The position numbers and the translations under genes were made by a program. Shown here piece by piece: positions 1-43,641 of a stretch of DNA of 64,000 nucleotides. Origin of the DNA: Metridium senile (lineage: Eukaryota; Cnidaria; Anthozoa; Actiniaria; Metridiidae); contig OX459104.1 in assembly GCA_949775045.1 (NCBI GenBank), positions 10,091,655-10,155,654 of the forward strand. Reading direction: 5' to 3'. Under the pieces are notes generated by a model. The model was not told the DNA's origin. It saw only the letters and a list, made by a program, of their open reading frames with translations, and ran no database searches. Every line of letters starts with the position of its first letter. Position 1 is the first letter of the stretch.

Positions 1-689
1 GAGTAAGGCCTTAATATGACAGGTTGACAAAAGTCCCTGAGGGACCTTGGACCGTGAAAGGTGTTGTGAGAAAGTGATAATTTGGCTGTGGTGATAGTGT
101 CTGACATGGATCAGTTGCGTGATGGTATGATAAAATGGATGATTCTGATGTGGAATGTGGAAGTTCGATGGTAGTGGTGGGATGATGGGTGTGGTGTGTA
201 GTGATTGTGTTTTGTTGGTGTTTCGAGTTGTAGTGGTGGTATGTGTGGTTACTGCTGGTGAGGATGTATATGGAGTGGCGTTTGTTATGGGATCCTCACG
301 TGATAATTGTTTAAATAATAAAGGGTAATCGGACTCTATTGTTAGGGTAGAGGGATATATTTTGTGTGTTTGTAAATGAATTGTGATATGAGCTCATATG
401 TGGTCTAATACACGAATAGATCGATATAGTGTAATGGTAAACCCAGTTTAACTGGGTTAAGGTGTTAAACTGTTGTCATTATGGTAGATGACAAACGTGT
501 TTCATACTCCAAGGCCTTAGAGCTTAACCCTACACGCGGTTACCATAGATTTATACGTGTATTAGATGAGTGAAAGTGGTTGTAATTGTGTCAGGGAAAT
601 GTAAGTTGAATGAAAACAAACCTAGGGACTAAAAAACTTGACCGTGTAAATCTACAATAAAAAAGTACGAAATTATGCACACAAAAAAA
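1..689. other. Unassigned GT-rich sequence
   Basis: No open reading frame, splice-bounded exon or repeat with clear ends is visible. The first 300 bases are strongly G+T biased on the + strand with many short TGGTG/TGATG words. A short palindrome (AACCCAGTTTAACTGGGTT) lies near 440. Confidence 0.5.
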
Positions 690-1370
690 AACAGCCTAGA
701 GAGTTTATTGCATTTGCAAGATATTTACAGGTTCTCTTAATAAATTTGCAAGCTATTTACAGGCCCCCTTTATTGCATTTGCAGGATATTTACAGGTTCT
801 CTTAATAAAATTTGCAGGATATTTACAGCTTCTATTAATAAATTTGCAAGATATTTAGGCCCCCTTTATTGCATTTGTAAGATATTTACAGGCTTCCTAT
901 ATTGCATTTGCAGGATATATACAGGTTCTCTTAATAAATTTGCAAGATATTTACAGGTTCTCTTGATACGTTTGCAAGATATTTACAGGCCCCCTTGTTT
1001 GCATTTGCAGGATATTTACAGGTTCCCTCTTTTGCATTTGCAGGATATCTACAGGTTCCCTTTTAATTAATGCACTTACAGGAAATTTACGGGCTCCCTT
1101 TATTGCATTTGGAGGGAATTTACATGGTCTTTTTAGCAAAATTTACAGTTTATTTACACGATCATAATTTACATACTTTTTACAGAATGCAAGATCACCG
1201 GGTTTATCAGTACAGAAATTTACACGTTTGCTGGTATAATAGAAATTTTGATTTACACGATATTTAAACGATCCCTAATTTACAGACTTTGTAAATACCA
1301 TGGAAATTGAATTTACTGAGTCTGTAAATTTGGTTTTACATGAAATTTACAAACTATGTAAATCGATTAA
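690..1370. repeat. Degenerate minisatellite
   Basis: Head-to-tail units of roughly 30-45 bases alternate the words TTTGCAAGATATTTACAGG and TTCTCTTAATAAA or CCCCCTTTATTGCA. Copies are clear from about 700 to 1110 and then decay. Between 1130 and 1370 only the ATTTACA core keeps recurring at irregular spacing. Reading frames across it are by-products of the repeat. Confidence 0.8.
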
Positions 1371-2261
1371 CTTTTCCAGTGACAATAGGAACTATATTTT
1401 TAGTAGTGGTTATTTCAATAAATCTATCAAAACAAATACACATTTCGGCACTGATATCAAAAGATATACAAGGAGTGATCTTACTGGGAACTTTTGTTTA
1501 AAACCATTGTTTTCATTGCCTTCTCGCACGTTTTGGTATGTAAAACCACCGAACAACAGAAAAAGGTTTAGCGAGCATTCGCTTGTCTGAAATTAATTTG
1601 TTTCAGTTCGATCAGCATGAGCTATTTTATTTCAACATTAGGTCTTGAAGAAAATACATTTGTTTGTTTGTCTTTTTATTTAATATCTTAACGAACATAA
1701 CTGGATTACGTATATATTGATAATTTAACAATGATTAAATAACAACAATATTAAGTAATGATCCTTATAAAAGCGATAGCACTTCCTTTTGTTCTGCGGC
1801 ATTTCACTTTCCCCACAACCAAATTGTGAGGTTTTTTATAATGGGATGTATTGACATATACACATTAAGTTTTGGAAAAACAATTTGTGTTTACGCGTTT
1901 CTGCAAGGTTTTATATAGAGTTAAAAGTTATAAACCAATCAGAGGAGTCAGAGACAAAAGAAAAGAAAGGTAGACAATTTACAGTGTTCCCCACATAGAA
2001 TTTCTCTATAATTTAACATTAGTAGAACTATTTGTATAAGGAAATTATTGCATATATAAGAAATAAGTTGATTTGATTATCCACAAAGTTATGTCAATTT
2101 TTCATGTATCAACCAATCAGACAACCAGTTTAAACAATGCTACAATTATCACCTTTGCACATTCCTTGCCGTTCCTACTATCGTTCTTACGAGGATTGTT
2201 ACTTAATTTGCATGCTATATCTCTTAGACCTCATTAGCATTTTAACTGCGCTGATGTGAAA
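1371..2261. other. Unassigned AT-rich sequence
   Basis: No coding frame with family resemblance was seen on either strand. A reading frame at 1300-1590 begins inside the decayed minisatellite and resembles nothing I know. Confidence 0.4.
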
Positions 2262-2580
2262 ACGTTCTAATTCGTATAACCCACTTTTAAAATGCAAATG
2301 AGAATATGTGTAAAATAACATGCTAATGAGGTGTGCATGTTACGTTATAAAATGCTTCAGTGAGTTGCGCTCTCGGCTTCAAATAATTAAAATAAAACTT
2401 GATTGACAACGAAAACATTTATAGATTTACTCGAAACCACTTTTATCAATGTTTTCCAAAGTGGCCTGTGGCTCAAAGAAAGAAATGAAAGGAAATAGCT
2501 ACACGCACACCTCATTAACATGTTATTTCACACATTCTCATTTGCATTTTTAAAAGTGGGTTATACGAATACGCTCTAAT
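2262..2580. mobile_element. Inverted-repeat (MITE-like) element
   Basis: Two arms of about 75-80 bases in inverse orientation (about 2262-2340 and 2503-2580) share CGTATAACCCACTTTTAAAA, then ATGCAAATGAGAAT and a block ending in TAATGAGGTGTG. The spacer is about 160 bases and non-coding. Single relics of a similar end (TTATACGAA/TTCGTATAA) occur near 4680 and 43290, so this is a dispersed family. Ends and target duplication are not resolved. Confidence 0.65.
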
Positions 2581-3218
2581 AAAGCATGTTAACATGCAAA
2601 TGAGAGAATGTGTAAAATATCATTCCCATTAGGAATGAGATGCTGTAATAAGTAAGAATCTTGGTGATCTGTAAAACTCTAAAGATGAGTTAAACAACAA
2701 CAAGCAAATCGTTATATTGGATAAAAAAAACTTGAATAATAAATATATTGTAATAATTATTTTGATTCGTTTGTTTATTCTAAATGTGTTCAGTACGTAC
2801 GTGTAAAGTACGATATGATTTTATACTGCTCACATAATCACTACTGTTATTGAACTAGCATGCATGACTATTTATATTGTTATCCATTTACTGCGTAATA
2901 TAATATAATATAAAGCGCTATCAATTTGACTAATGTACATGATAATAAAATAAATGTACACGGATTCAGATCTCGTTTTCCAAAGTATTTCTTTAAGCAT
3001 TCGCACTTTTCACTTGTATTTTCGAATGCTTTTTGGTATAAACCAAAATCAATTATATTGTACTGATACTAAAAGTACCTTATATTAGCAACATCAAAGG
3101 CAAACTATGATAAAATCCACTTACACTTAGCTGTTCCGTAATCCTATATTACAAAATAATTTTCAAAACAAGATATGCTTTAGTGTGAGTACTTGGCACT
3201 GACAGACACGAATCAACT
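2581..3218. other. Unassigned AT-rich sequence
   Basis: No gene, structured repeat or RNA gene was recognised. Confidence 0.4.
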
Positions 3219-3346
3219 ACCCTGGTTACCAGAGGCTTGACTATTAAAACTGTTTTAACTTGTTTTCTTTTGAGCCGCGCGAAGCAGCGAAAGAGCTGGG
3301 TATGTGACAGGGAGACAGTCAAGCCCCTTGTAATTGTGACCAGGGT
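3219..3346. mobile_element. Short TIR element (MITE)
   Basis: Imperfect terminal inverted repeats begin ACCCTGGTTACCAGAGGCTT and end with the inverse ACAATTGTGACCAGGGT-like arm, with a TA on each side. Opposing reading frames of 60 and 83 codons across it come from the inverted structure. Similar ACCCTGG/CCAGGGT elements are common in anthozoan genomes (from memory). Confidence 0.6.
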
Positions 3347-3497
3347 ACGAATCAAAAGACAAGCATTACTTTCGAAACCACTCCGATCCGTGACCGGCAA
3401 AATTATAAAACATCGATAGGATTATGAATTAGTGAAATAACAGTTTAGTCGTGCGCGGAAAAGAAAACATATATCGTTTGAGAAAATTACCTCCAGC

Positions 3498-4320
3498 CAC
3501 AGGGAGCCCGGCTTGATTATCCTTGTTTTTTTACTTTGCTCTTTCCACGGTTTTCCTGTGTTTTTTCTTTGCTCTTTTATATACGGGTTTCCTGTGTTTT
3601 GAGATCGACTCCCTGTTGTTTAGGACACGTTCATAAGCTGTAATCAGACCTGGACTATGACCGTTGCTCTTTATGGGCTGCCTGTGTTGTAACGCTGCAC
3701 GCTACTAAGGATTCAAGAGACGATAAGGGATGAAACTCTGAGAGTGTCAGATTCAAAAACCCTTCTTTTATCGTTTCTTTGAATTCATATATGAACAAAA
3801 TCCCCACCTAAAGGTTGTCTGATAAATAAACTTTGGGCCAGGAAGTTATATTTCGTTTAAATCAGAAATGGTACGATGCTAGGCAGCAATTTTTAAAAGC
3901 TAAGTCTTAGTGTAATGTTCACCTCCAGTTGCTCGGACCGGCTGAAAATACTTTTTAAAAAAATAACCACCGTTACTCACAAAACTACGAAATTTGAATT
4001 CTCTTGACTCCAGGGTTTGATATCTTTCACATTTCCGTTGATTTTAAGTCACTGACGCTAACTATAGATGAAAACTGTACTGTCATAATAATAACCGGTC
4101 CGAGCAACTGGAGGTGATCACTATACGTGATCTTTATTGTTTACTAGAGAGTGTGTGACTGACGGTTATTCATTTGAATTTAATAGTCCAGGTCCGATTA
4201 CAGCCTATGAACGTGACCCGTAAACCGATCCCAAACAACAGGGAGTCGATCTCAAAACACAGGAAACCCGTGAAAAGAGCAAAATAAAAAAATAAGGATA
4301 ATCAAGCCGGGCTCCCTGTG
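3498..4320. mobile_element. Foldback element with 7-bp target duplication
   Basis: Outer arms start CACAGGGAGCCCGGCTTGAT and pair for about 170 bases with the inverse at 4150-4320. An inner pair (about 3915-3950 and 4090-4120) contains CACCTCCAGTTGCTCGGACC in inverse orientation. CTCCAGC at 3491-3497 is repeated at 4321-4327 directly outside both ends, which supports transposition. No coding potential. It looks like a non-autonomous DNA element built from two nested foldbacks. Confidence 0.8.
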
Positions 4321-4839
4321 CTCCAGCGCTCAGCTAGTCGCACATTATCTGCGGAAATTTAAAACCATTTTTCATGAGCCTGCCAACACACCAAACATTT
4401 CATTTCGGGGAGACACTGATTCTTGTCCGTTTTAAACTTTATTCGCAATTCTAAGCTTTCTTTACAAATAAAACTGGATCAAAATTCCTTCAAAAGTTAG
4501 ATAACAAAACAGTCGCCACACTAAACTCACAAAACGTTGTGAACAAGTTTTTTACATGAGCTACCGCTGATTGATTACACAGGAAACCCGACTGTGGCAA
4601 CAGTGACATCGTCGAACAATCACCAATGAAGCCCGAGCTCACGCATTAAGAGCGACTGGTTTGCATTTTAAAATTGGATCATACGAATATGTTTTAATAG
4701 GCCATTTCAACAATGATGTCATCTTAGAGTGCAAACATTAAAAGCGTGCAACATAAAACGTACTTAAACAAAGAAACGAGAACAAAAATGTCAACGACGT
4801 CTTAAACGTATTCATCTCTAAGGTAAATTTAGACACCCG

Positions 4840-5135
4840 GTAATTAGAGCTTAAACTAATATATGCTGTGCTAGAGTGAAGTCATTTAATCCTTGAAATA
4901 GATATTAGACTAATACACTTTAGCAGTCTCTAATTCCATTGTTTTCTTTTGTGTCTATTTGACTATTACACTTTAGCAAGCAATTTCTATTTCACGGGTT
5001 AAATGCCTTCACTTTAGTGTTTTTAACTATACGATTCCGTATACTTAGATTTGTTTTCATTAACCCGTGAATCAAAGTGTATAAGTTAGAGAGTGATAGT
5101 CAAATAACAACAAAAGAATACAATGGAATTAAGGT
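4840..5135. repeat. Imperfect inverted repeat
   Basis: The word TAATTCCATTGT with flanking TATTTGACTAT near 4930-4970 recurs inversely near 5090-5135, and TAACCCGTGAA pairs with TTCACGGGTTAA. A similar block (55230-55300) lies just downstream of the paralogous gene B, so part of it was carried along by the gene duplication. Confidence 0.45.
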
Positions 5136-5256
5136 GCAATCACTATAAATTATTTCTTACTACTATATAACAATTTACTGAATCTAATAATACTCTGTAT
5201 ACGTTACACACTAGTTTCCAACTTGTCTTGTCCTAATTAACATGGCGTTCAGATTT

Positions 5257-35378
<30,122 letters not shown>

Positions 35379-35408
35379 ACTTGGCTGCTTCTTAAGCTGG
35401 TGACACAA

Positions 35409-36948
35409 GACAAATATCTACATTAGTGCTACAGGGGAGAGGAGGGATAGACAATTTTAAAAGCTTCTCATATTGAATTGTGCAATAATTTTCAGGTGGG
35501 GGACTGAATAGTAAGAGTGATATAGGCAAACATTAGGAAAATCTCCCATTTTTCATGAAACTCTAATAAACATGTCACAAGAAGGTTTTGATGTTGGTTT
35601 GTTATTAACAGAATATATAAATAGTTGTGATTATTCTAATAATCCGTTTCTGTGAGATTTTCAATCTATACAAATTTATCTGTACTAAATATAAGAATTC
35701 ACAAATCTTTTTGGGGTAGAAACGTTTGTCAAAAATTCCTAAATCACTTTGCTACAGCAATTATAGTAGAAATGTCGCTGTACATACTCAAGTAATAGCG
35801 TATATACATCAAATTGAAGCTTGTAAACAGTACATTTAGGAATTATATAAATGGTTTTTAGATTGCTTGTTCGCGTATCGGAGTTTTTATCTACACTAAA
35901 TGCATTAGCACTGGCATATAAGATGGTAAATGAAGAACTCGATCAATAGTTGCGGAATTAACTTTTTGTTTAAACACATCCTCTCTATTTTAACTAATTT
36001 TAATTCATTTTACCGTTTTAATGCCTACCCCTTTGGTTTATCGGCAAGCCTCATACCATCCCCCCATCCCCCACCACCAAGCCCCCGTTACTCCTGAGTC
36101 CATTTTGAACATCAAATATTGAATGCCCTTCACGAAGAATTACTAAACTTGCTTCATATTCAGCAACGTGAACGTCAAACTCATACCTCTTTTTGACATA
36201 AAATATACATTTAGTTTTCATCTATCCTTGTAAACAACAACACGTGAGTTGAGCTATCTTTTGTTGCCGATATGTCGTTGCTTTTCATTCACTTTTAAAA
36301 AGCTTTACAATTCACAATAACTTTGTCTACTAAAGTTAACAACGTTTTGAAGACAAGAAGTTTTGTTGTCTTTCTTTTTCTGCATACAAAAGGTTCAAAC
36401 ATCTTTAAAAAGGTCAGTTTACTTGATTCAAAGTCCTGTCACCGATCCTCATGCTTTCTTCTTCATAAATTATTGCACAGACAAATTAATTCCGTCAACA
36501 GTTGACGAAGGTTTTGATTAAAGTTCTTATTATATATTATTTATCGAAAAATAAGATTCCGTAGGCTCTATTTTTCGATGCAAACGTCCACAAGATTGAT
36601 GAATTTCAACTCGTTTCAACATCCATTGTGGCTCACTTCAGTTCGTGTCTGCTAAAATTCTTTGTAAACTTGTTTTTTGTTTCTTGACTTTCTTTGATAT
36701 TGAGATACAAACAAAACCCTTTGTCTTTAAATGATCTTTGATTTGGAATGATGAAGAAAGCTGCAGTAATTTTAATATTTTGGCATTAAAATTTCTGTAA
36801 GTTTGTTGAGTCAGTCGTCACATCAGGAATAAAAACCGGTTTTAACAGGTTTCAACTCTCTCTTTTTCAGTAAAACTAATGGGAAGCGCGTCGCAATATA
36901 TCAACACAAATTATTACTTTCTCTCTTTAAAATAGTCATATAACAAAT
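35409..36948. other. Upstream region of gene A
   Basis: Would contain the promoter and any 5'UTR of gene A. No TATA box or initiator can be assigned with confidence, and no gene is seen on either strand. Confidence 0.4.
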
Positions 36949-37092
36949 GAGTTATTAACCTCGCTTGCTCGGTCTGTAAGTAAAATATCAGACCTCGGTC
37001 TTTTTTGTACGGACCACGCTGCGCTCGTTCCGTACTGTCAAAACCTCGGTCTCATATTTTCCATACAGACCTCGCGCTCGGTTAATAACCTC
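36949..37092. mobile_element. Palindromic MITE
   Basis: GAGTTATTAACCTCGC at the left pairs with GCGCTCGGTTAATAACCTC at the right, with internal CGGTCTGTA/TACAGACC arms. Non-coding hairpin of about 144 bases. Confidence 0.6.
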
Positions 37093-37105
37093 TTATTATC
37101 ATTAA

Positions 37106-37554
37106 AGTGCCTATATACACCCTGGCTGTTTGCTATTTCAATTAAAAGTACTTGCCCTAAATAACACTTTTCCAGAAGAATAAAATACTATGATAAAAAC
37201 TGTGCATTTTATAGCGGTTTGAATATGTGGGATTATTTGAGCTTCCTTTGTAAAAAAAATCGGTGTTTATTGATATGAGCTGGTGACAATATTGATGACG
37301 TAGTGTCCGGGATAGCGTCTGGCAAGTTTCATTAGTTTCTATCCCGGACACTACATTCATCGATATTGTCACCAGCTCATATCAATAAACTCCGATTTTG
37401 TTTACACAGGAAGCCCAAACAACACATTTTTTTGCATATTCAAACTGCTATAAAATGCACAGCTTTTATCGTAGTATTTTATTCTTCTGGAAAATTGTTA
37501 TTTAGGACCAGTACTTTTAATAGAAATAGCAAACAGACGGGGTTTATAGGCACT
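37106..37554. mobile_element. TTAA-flanked TIR element (E4)
   Basis: TTAA at 37102-37105 and 37555-37558 flank ends reading AGTGCCTATA. Arms of about 200 bases pair closely around CTATAAAATGCACAG and GAGCTGGTGACAATATTGAT or its variant. The centre includes two copies of ATCCCGGACACTAC-like sequence in inverse orientation. Frames at 37157-37572 derive from the arms. Non-autonomous. Confidence 0.8.
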
Positions 37555-37849
37555 TTAAAGTGCCATCTGTAGAAACTGTCTACATCGAACACTCAGTAGT
37601 ATTGTATTATTATATTTTACATTTGTTTTAATTTAATTTAAATTCTTTAATTCTATTTAATATTTTTCATATAGTTTGTCATATTATGTCACATCATTGA
37701 AATTATCGCACTTTTTAATTTGTTTTTTTTTTTATTTATTTCATGTCGCATTTTTATTAAATCATAATATATTTTTTCTTCAGAGTCGTACTTCGAATCT
37801 TTAACGCATAATTGAATTGAATTGAAATGGATTGAATTAAATTGTTATA

Positions 37850-38350
37850 TTCTTGTACATTCTGGAAAACAAAAAGGAAAGGCTGAGAATATCTTAATAA
37901 CCTCCATATTCATGTTATTTAATGCCAACCGTGATTCTCCCTCCAGTAATTGTAAAAGCGAACCTTTTGGTCTACTGAATCTCGAAGATTATTTGAAACA
38001 ACAACAGCAGGAGCTAGAATAACGACTCAGAAGAGAACTTGCAAGAACTAAGCAGAGTGCCGGCGTTTTTAAAGTTTGGTCTGTACTCGAAGGAAGTGAC
38101 AAGGACATTTTTTTAAATCTCTTGGACACTTTTAAACTCGATCTGGAAATATATAGAGTCTGATGCATCTAATCTTACTTTCTAAAGCTATGTGAGGGAT
38201 ACAACAGAGCTCTTAGTTTTGAGGATATAATTCCTTACCTTAATAAGAAATGTCTAGAAAATTCTCTGCCAGCAATGTAGGAACACATTGAAACTTATTT
38301 GGATGAGTTTTTTCTTGTATTTTGGCAACGATGCCTTGGTCTTTTTGAAC
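37850..38350 (+). pseudogene. Unrecognised broken coding region
   Basis: A frame rich in Gln, Glu and Leu (EDYLKQQQQELE) continues after an in-frame TAA as RLRRELARTKQSAGVFKVWS and DIFLNLLDTFKLDLEIY. After another break a helical stretch DIIPYLNKKCLENSLPAM and EHIETYLDEFFLVF follows. The amino-acid pattern looks like real helical protein, but I do not recognise the family. At least three stops or shifts suggest a dead gene or transposon fragment. A GAATT-rich tract precedes it at 37812-37830. Confidence 0.3.
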
Positions 38351-38820
38351 GAGACTTGGCACTCGTATTCAACATTTCAGTGGCAACTGTGAAAATAAAA
38401 AGACTTATATGACACATTGACTAGTATTAATTTTATCTCCTAGGTGATAGTGCTAGTTGAAAAATAGAAATCGATAGAATTAGCATAAAATAGTACAAAA
38501 TAGTATTACTAGTGTTTTATGCTTTTATTAAATGCACTCTAGAGTGCAAATAATATACCTGTGAAACAGGTAAAAAACAATAGAATTATCATAATTTATT
38601 CATACACGATGATTTACATACGCAGCTTAGCCGATGTGCGGGTCGTGTAAATAGACCATTAGTAGAGTAGCCAATCAGAAAGCAAGATTCGTGATAGACC
38701 ACTAGTAGATTTATACTAATAACTGTTAGTATCTAACAACCATAATATGGTCTATCACAAATTATACTATCTATGTTGTTTTTACTGTTTGTAAACTAAG
38801 TATTTGCTTCAAACTATTTA

Positions 38821-39145
38821 ACAATTAGACCCGCAGCCCGAATGGTCTACGAGTCAATAGCCCATGAGACCGAAAGCTAAAATAAGCCTTGAGGAAAAAT
38901 AAAAGTATTGAGGGAGAGAAAATGGCTAAAACATAATTTTGATGTGTTTTGATCAATACATTTTGACTTTTCGACATTTTGACATTTTTCACGTCATTGA
39001 GCGCGCGCTCGGTATTTTCACTTTCGAGTATCTGTCATTTTGTCAAAATGAAACGAGTGAAATGTTATTTTTCTTTCAAAATATGGCAAAGTTTGACCTA
39101 TAATTTTTTGAATACTAAAACAATTAGACCTTCGGGTCTAATTGT
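38821..39145. mobile_element. TIR element (MITE)
   Basis: Ends read ACAATTAGACCCG and inverse CGGGTCTAATTGT. The middle is non-coding. The ends are short, so the exact length depends on this pairing only. Confidence 0.6.
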
Positions 39146-40065
<920 letters not shown>

Positions 40066-40744
40066 AACTGGCCTGAAATCTGAAACAGAAGGATTCATCA
40101 TTGCTGCTCAAGATCAGTGTATCAAAACAAATTACTACAGAAGCAAGATTCTCAAAGACGGTTCTAGTCCGATGTGTAGAATTTGTAGTCAATACCAAGA
40201 AACAATCGATCATGTGGTATCAGGATGTCCAGAACTTGCTAAGACAGAATACATACATAGACATAACAAAGCAGCAAAGTATATTCACTGGAAACTATGC
40301 AAACATTACAACATAGAAGTTACTGAACGATACTACGAACACGAACCATCAATAGTCACTGAGAACGAAAAAGTTACAATCCTATGGGATATGCCGATAC
40401 AAACAGACAGAGAGATTAAAGCTAACCGTCCAGACATTGTTGTTAAGGATAAAGAAAACAAAACATGTTTATTGATAGACATGTCGGTTCCCACAGAAAG
40501 AAACATATCTATAAAAACTATGGAAAAACTTTCCAAATATAAAGACCTAGAAATTGAGATTGAGAGAATGTGGAATCTGAAAGCAACAATAGTACCTGTA
40601 ATAATAGGTGCTCTTGGACTTATAAAGAAAGGAATACAGAACTTTACCGACAAAATACCAGGAAACATCAAGGTTATAGAGTTACAAAAAATAGTTCTCC
40701 TTGGTACAGCCCATATATTAAGGAGGGCATTGTCATATAAGTAA
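40066..40744 (+). CDS. R4/Dong-like LINE: C-terminal CCHC and endonuclease domain
   Basis: About 225 uninterrupted codons end at TAA 40744. The fragment has a CCHC box (CRICSQYQETIDHVVSGC), then ILWDMPIQTD, KANRPDIVVKD and CLLIDMSVP, and ends LQKIVLLGTAHILRRAL. The RPD...D pattern is the restriction-like endonuclease (PD-(D/E)XK) found after the RT in R2/R4/Dong/Hero LINEs; it nicks the target DNA. The RT itself is missing (5' truncation). The piece is embedded between two TAA repeats, which is the known target of Dong in Bombyx. The frame is open, so the insertion is young or by chance intact, but alone it cannot move. Confidence 0.75.
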
Positions 40745-40830
40745 ACTCACAAATGTACATATAGATACCTTATGCTCAAGGGATGAACACGGTTCTATAT
40801 TTTTGTAAAATGATGAAAAGAAAAATAAAT

Positions 40831-40989
<159 letters not shown>

Positions 40990-41692
40990 ATCTATTTATA
41001 CACGATGTTTATGTTTACAGCATAGCTAATGTGGTCGTGTTTTGTATATTCACTCTCTCTCACTTTACATTTTACACTTTTACACGAAATATTTTACATT
41101 TTACACAATATATTCATCTTGATCATGCTAAGTTTAGCCTTTGCCATTAGATCTTATGCTTGTCTGTTGTCTTTTCTTGTAAGTAAATATTCTAAAATCT
41201 CATCTCGAGATTTTTTGCCCGTGTACTTTACTTCTGTTCACTAATCAGGATTAACAGCGACGCCTCTCGGCACATATCAATGCGGTGATATTCGATAATA
41301 CTGAGTCAATTGCGGCTTTAGTTCGTCTTCTAAAGTTTTTGTTGACGTTCTCTTTTTTCGCAAACAGTTAATTTTTCTGTTAACAGGCATTGATAAATAT
41401 AAATTATTATCGAATATGTTGAATTATCTACAAAAAAAAATTCATAGGTTTATCATTTATATTATTCCTTGAAATAAATTAAGAACGAATAAGGAAAAAG
41501 CATTATATGTGAAAAGCGAAATATATTGAAAAGGCTTATTTGCACAGCGAAACCATCAATTTAGAATAAAAGTCAATTGAGTTTTCTATTGATCAGCAAT
41601 AATGTTTTTGTACTTTGCTTAAAGATTTTGTTTATGTTTACTGTGAATCGAAATTTTGGCTAAGAAAAATTGTCAAATAATATAGCTAATTA
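40990..41692. other. Unassigned AT-rich sequence
   Basis: Short TTTTACA-type words recur near 41060-41110. No gene or RNA recognised. Confidence 0.4.
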
Positions 41693-41800
41693 GTAATATA
41701 TACAATATGAGCGGGAGATCTGTATGGGCATTTACAATGGCAAGCCGCAGGCGAGCCATTGTAAAGCCCATACAGATCGGACGCGAATATTGTACATTAC
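41693..41800. mobile_element. Near-perfect palindromic hairpin
   Basis: GTAATATATACAATATGAGC pairs with the inverse ending TATTGTACATTAC, and GATCTGTATGGGC and TTTACAATGGC pair inside. The loop is only a few bases. Likely a tiny foldback MITE. Confidence 0.65.
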
Positions 41801-42086
41801 TTGTGAAATCAAAGAATAATGAATAAGGCGCAAAAACCAATCAATATAGAGTTCATTGAGATTGCATGTGAATGTTTATATTCCTTGTAGAATGGATTAA
41901 ACCGCTAAGACAATGAAGGGCAATCAAGTGAGTTTCCTTATTGTCATTCAAAATTGTGTAGAAAAGTGAAATCGTGAGCATCTAGGTCTCAAGAGATTAG
42001 TATTCATTTGCCTCACTTATGGCTTTGAATTAATTTATTATTGAATTATTTGTAAGCCGTTTGTTAGTATAGAGTTGAGGTCGAAG

Positions 42087-42365
42087 ATGGCTCGTTTTCG
42101 AGAACCTAAAAGCAAAAACGAAGAGAGAATTTTACTTTCAAAAGTGGTTCCCAAGAATACAACATACAATACCAAATGGTGTGTAAAAGTCTTTACTGAA
42201 TGGCAGCAAACAAGAACAAATAAACGAGTACAATTGGAGACGTGTGGTTGGGATGGCTTCGATATGACAAACGTGGAAGATTTCACAGTCCCATTTGAAG
42301 AAATGTCTGCGAAAACTCTTAACTTCTGGTTATCCAAGTTTATTGGGGAAGTGGCAAAGCAATGA
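42087..42365 (+). pseudogene. Isolated Crypton/KIAA1958-like N-terminal exon
   Basis: The frame starts MARFREPKSKNEERILLSKV, continues YNTKWCVKVFTEWQQTR, FDMTNVEDF and MSAKTLNFWLSKFIGEVAK, then stops at TGA 42365. This is the conserved region preceding the tyrosine-recombinase-like (DUF3504) domain of Crypton-derived proteins (KIAA1958/ZMYM/QRICH1 relatives). No catalytic domain is visible within several kb, so this is an orphan exon or truncated copy. Confidence 0.55.
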
Positions 42366-43641
42366 TAATGAAAGTAAGGTGTTCTTTAATTTAGTTTTCA
42401 ATAACTGCAATATTAATATTGCCTTTACGAACAAAAAAAACTGTATTGTAATATTTCACAATGAAGAAAGTTCATTAAACAAAGTGTGGATAATAATCTG
42501 TTTCGTGTCTTTTATTAACACAATTTTTTTTCACCGAAACAAAATGTGCATTCTCAAATAAGATGACCTGTATCAAAAGTTATGAATACTAATTAGGACA
42601 GCATGGGATCTGTATTACAAGTTAATTTACTGATTAATAATTCATCAACCCCAACTTTTCCCTGATGACTTTTCAAACCCTTCCCGTGCTTTTAGCTACT
42701 TCATGTGTATTGGTATTTACAAAGGTCTACATGTGACTCAATTGCAGTGTCTTCATTGGTTTTGCGCCTCATTAATTATTCATGAATTTTACAAGAATAA
42801 ATACAAAGCTGATTATACAAAATCGCGCACTCTGATTGGTTTGCTATCTCGGATTATCAGCCGATAATCACCTTTTCGGACAAAATGGCGTTTTGTCACT
42901 ATTAGCAAATATGAAATTGAAAACTTTAAATAGAATGCTGTCCTAAAATCTACTAAAAAAGATACAATGTTTTAAAGGTATCATAGCAAATTTTCACGTT
43001 TTTTTTTTGTCATTATGCGAGACAATTTTTAAAAATATTCGCGTGACGGTCGCGCTTTTAAAAAATAAAATATTTTCACTTTCAATGCTGTTTCCTTCTT
43101 TCTTTTTTGAAATAATCACCTCGAAGGCTCGAACACTCGCGGCTCGGTAAATATTCACCGATAATCACTTCGCCTTCGGCGAATAACTGTAAAAAACGTC
43201 AAACTGTAGTATTGGATACAAAAAAATAGTGTATATAGCTAAACACATATAGCAAGTTATTGTACACATATACTCATTTACATGTTAAAAGAGGATTATA
43301 CGAAAACGTTCTAATACAATACATTCAGCTATTTTGATAACTTTTTGGACAACACTCTTGAAATTAGATGTATACATTTAAACATAGCCAAGTTTATATA
43401 ATTTATTGATTCAATATTACATCATAGCTTATCTAAAATGCTTTTATATTAAATTCAGCAGCGAATCAAGAACAATTTCAATTTCAATTGTAAGAGTACA
43501 CGCTATAAACCCGTGAAGCAATAACTAACTATTTAGAAAGGAAAAAAAAATAGCTATCAACTATTTTGATACAGCTTTGAAACTACGTACGATACCGTAG
43601 CAGTTAAACTAGAATTGGACCATGTCATTGTTGTATATATG
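42366..43641. other. Unassigned sequence with MITE-like pieces
   Basis: At 42830-43195 GC-rich words such as ATTATCAGCCGATAATCACC and CACCGATAATCACTTCGCC suggest a decayed repeat. At 43285-43320 there is a solitary end resembling the 2262-2580 family. No coding region recognised. Confidence 0.35.

Noticed and set aside
690..1140. CRISPR array
   Set aside because: Units vary in length and sequence with no constant repeat/unique spacer alternation, and the genome is eukaryotic.
3149..3419. Opposing small genes on both strands
   Set aside because: The frames overlap an inverted-repeat MITE and have no protein resemblance.
42038..42337. Minus-strand gene opposite the Crypton-like exon
   Set aside because: The + frame has the recognisable family pattern; the minus frame is its shadow.
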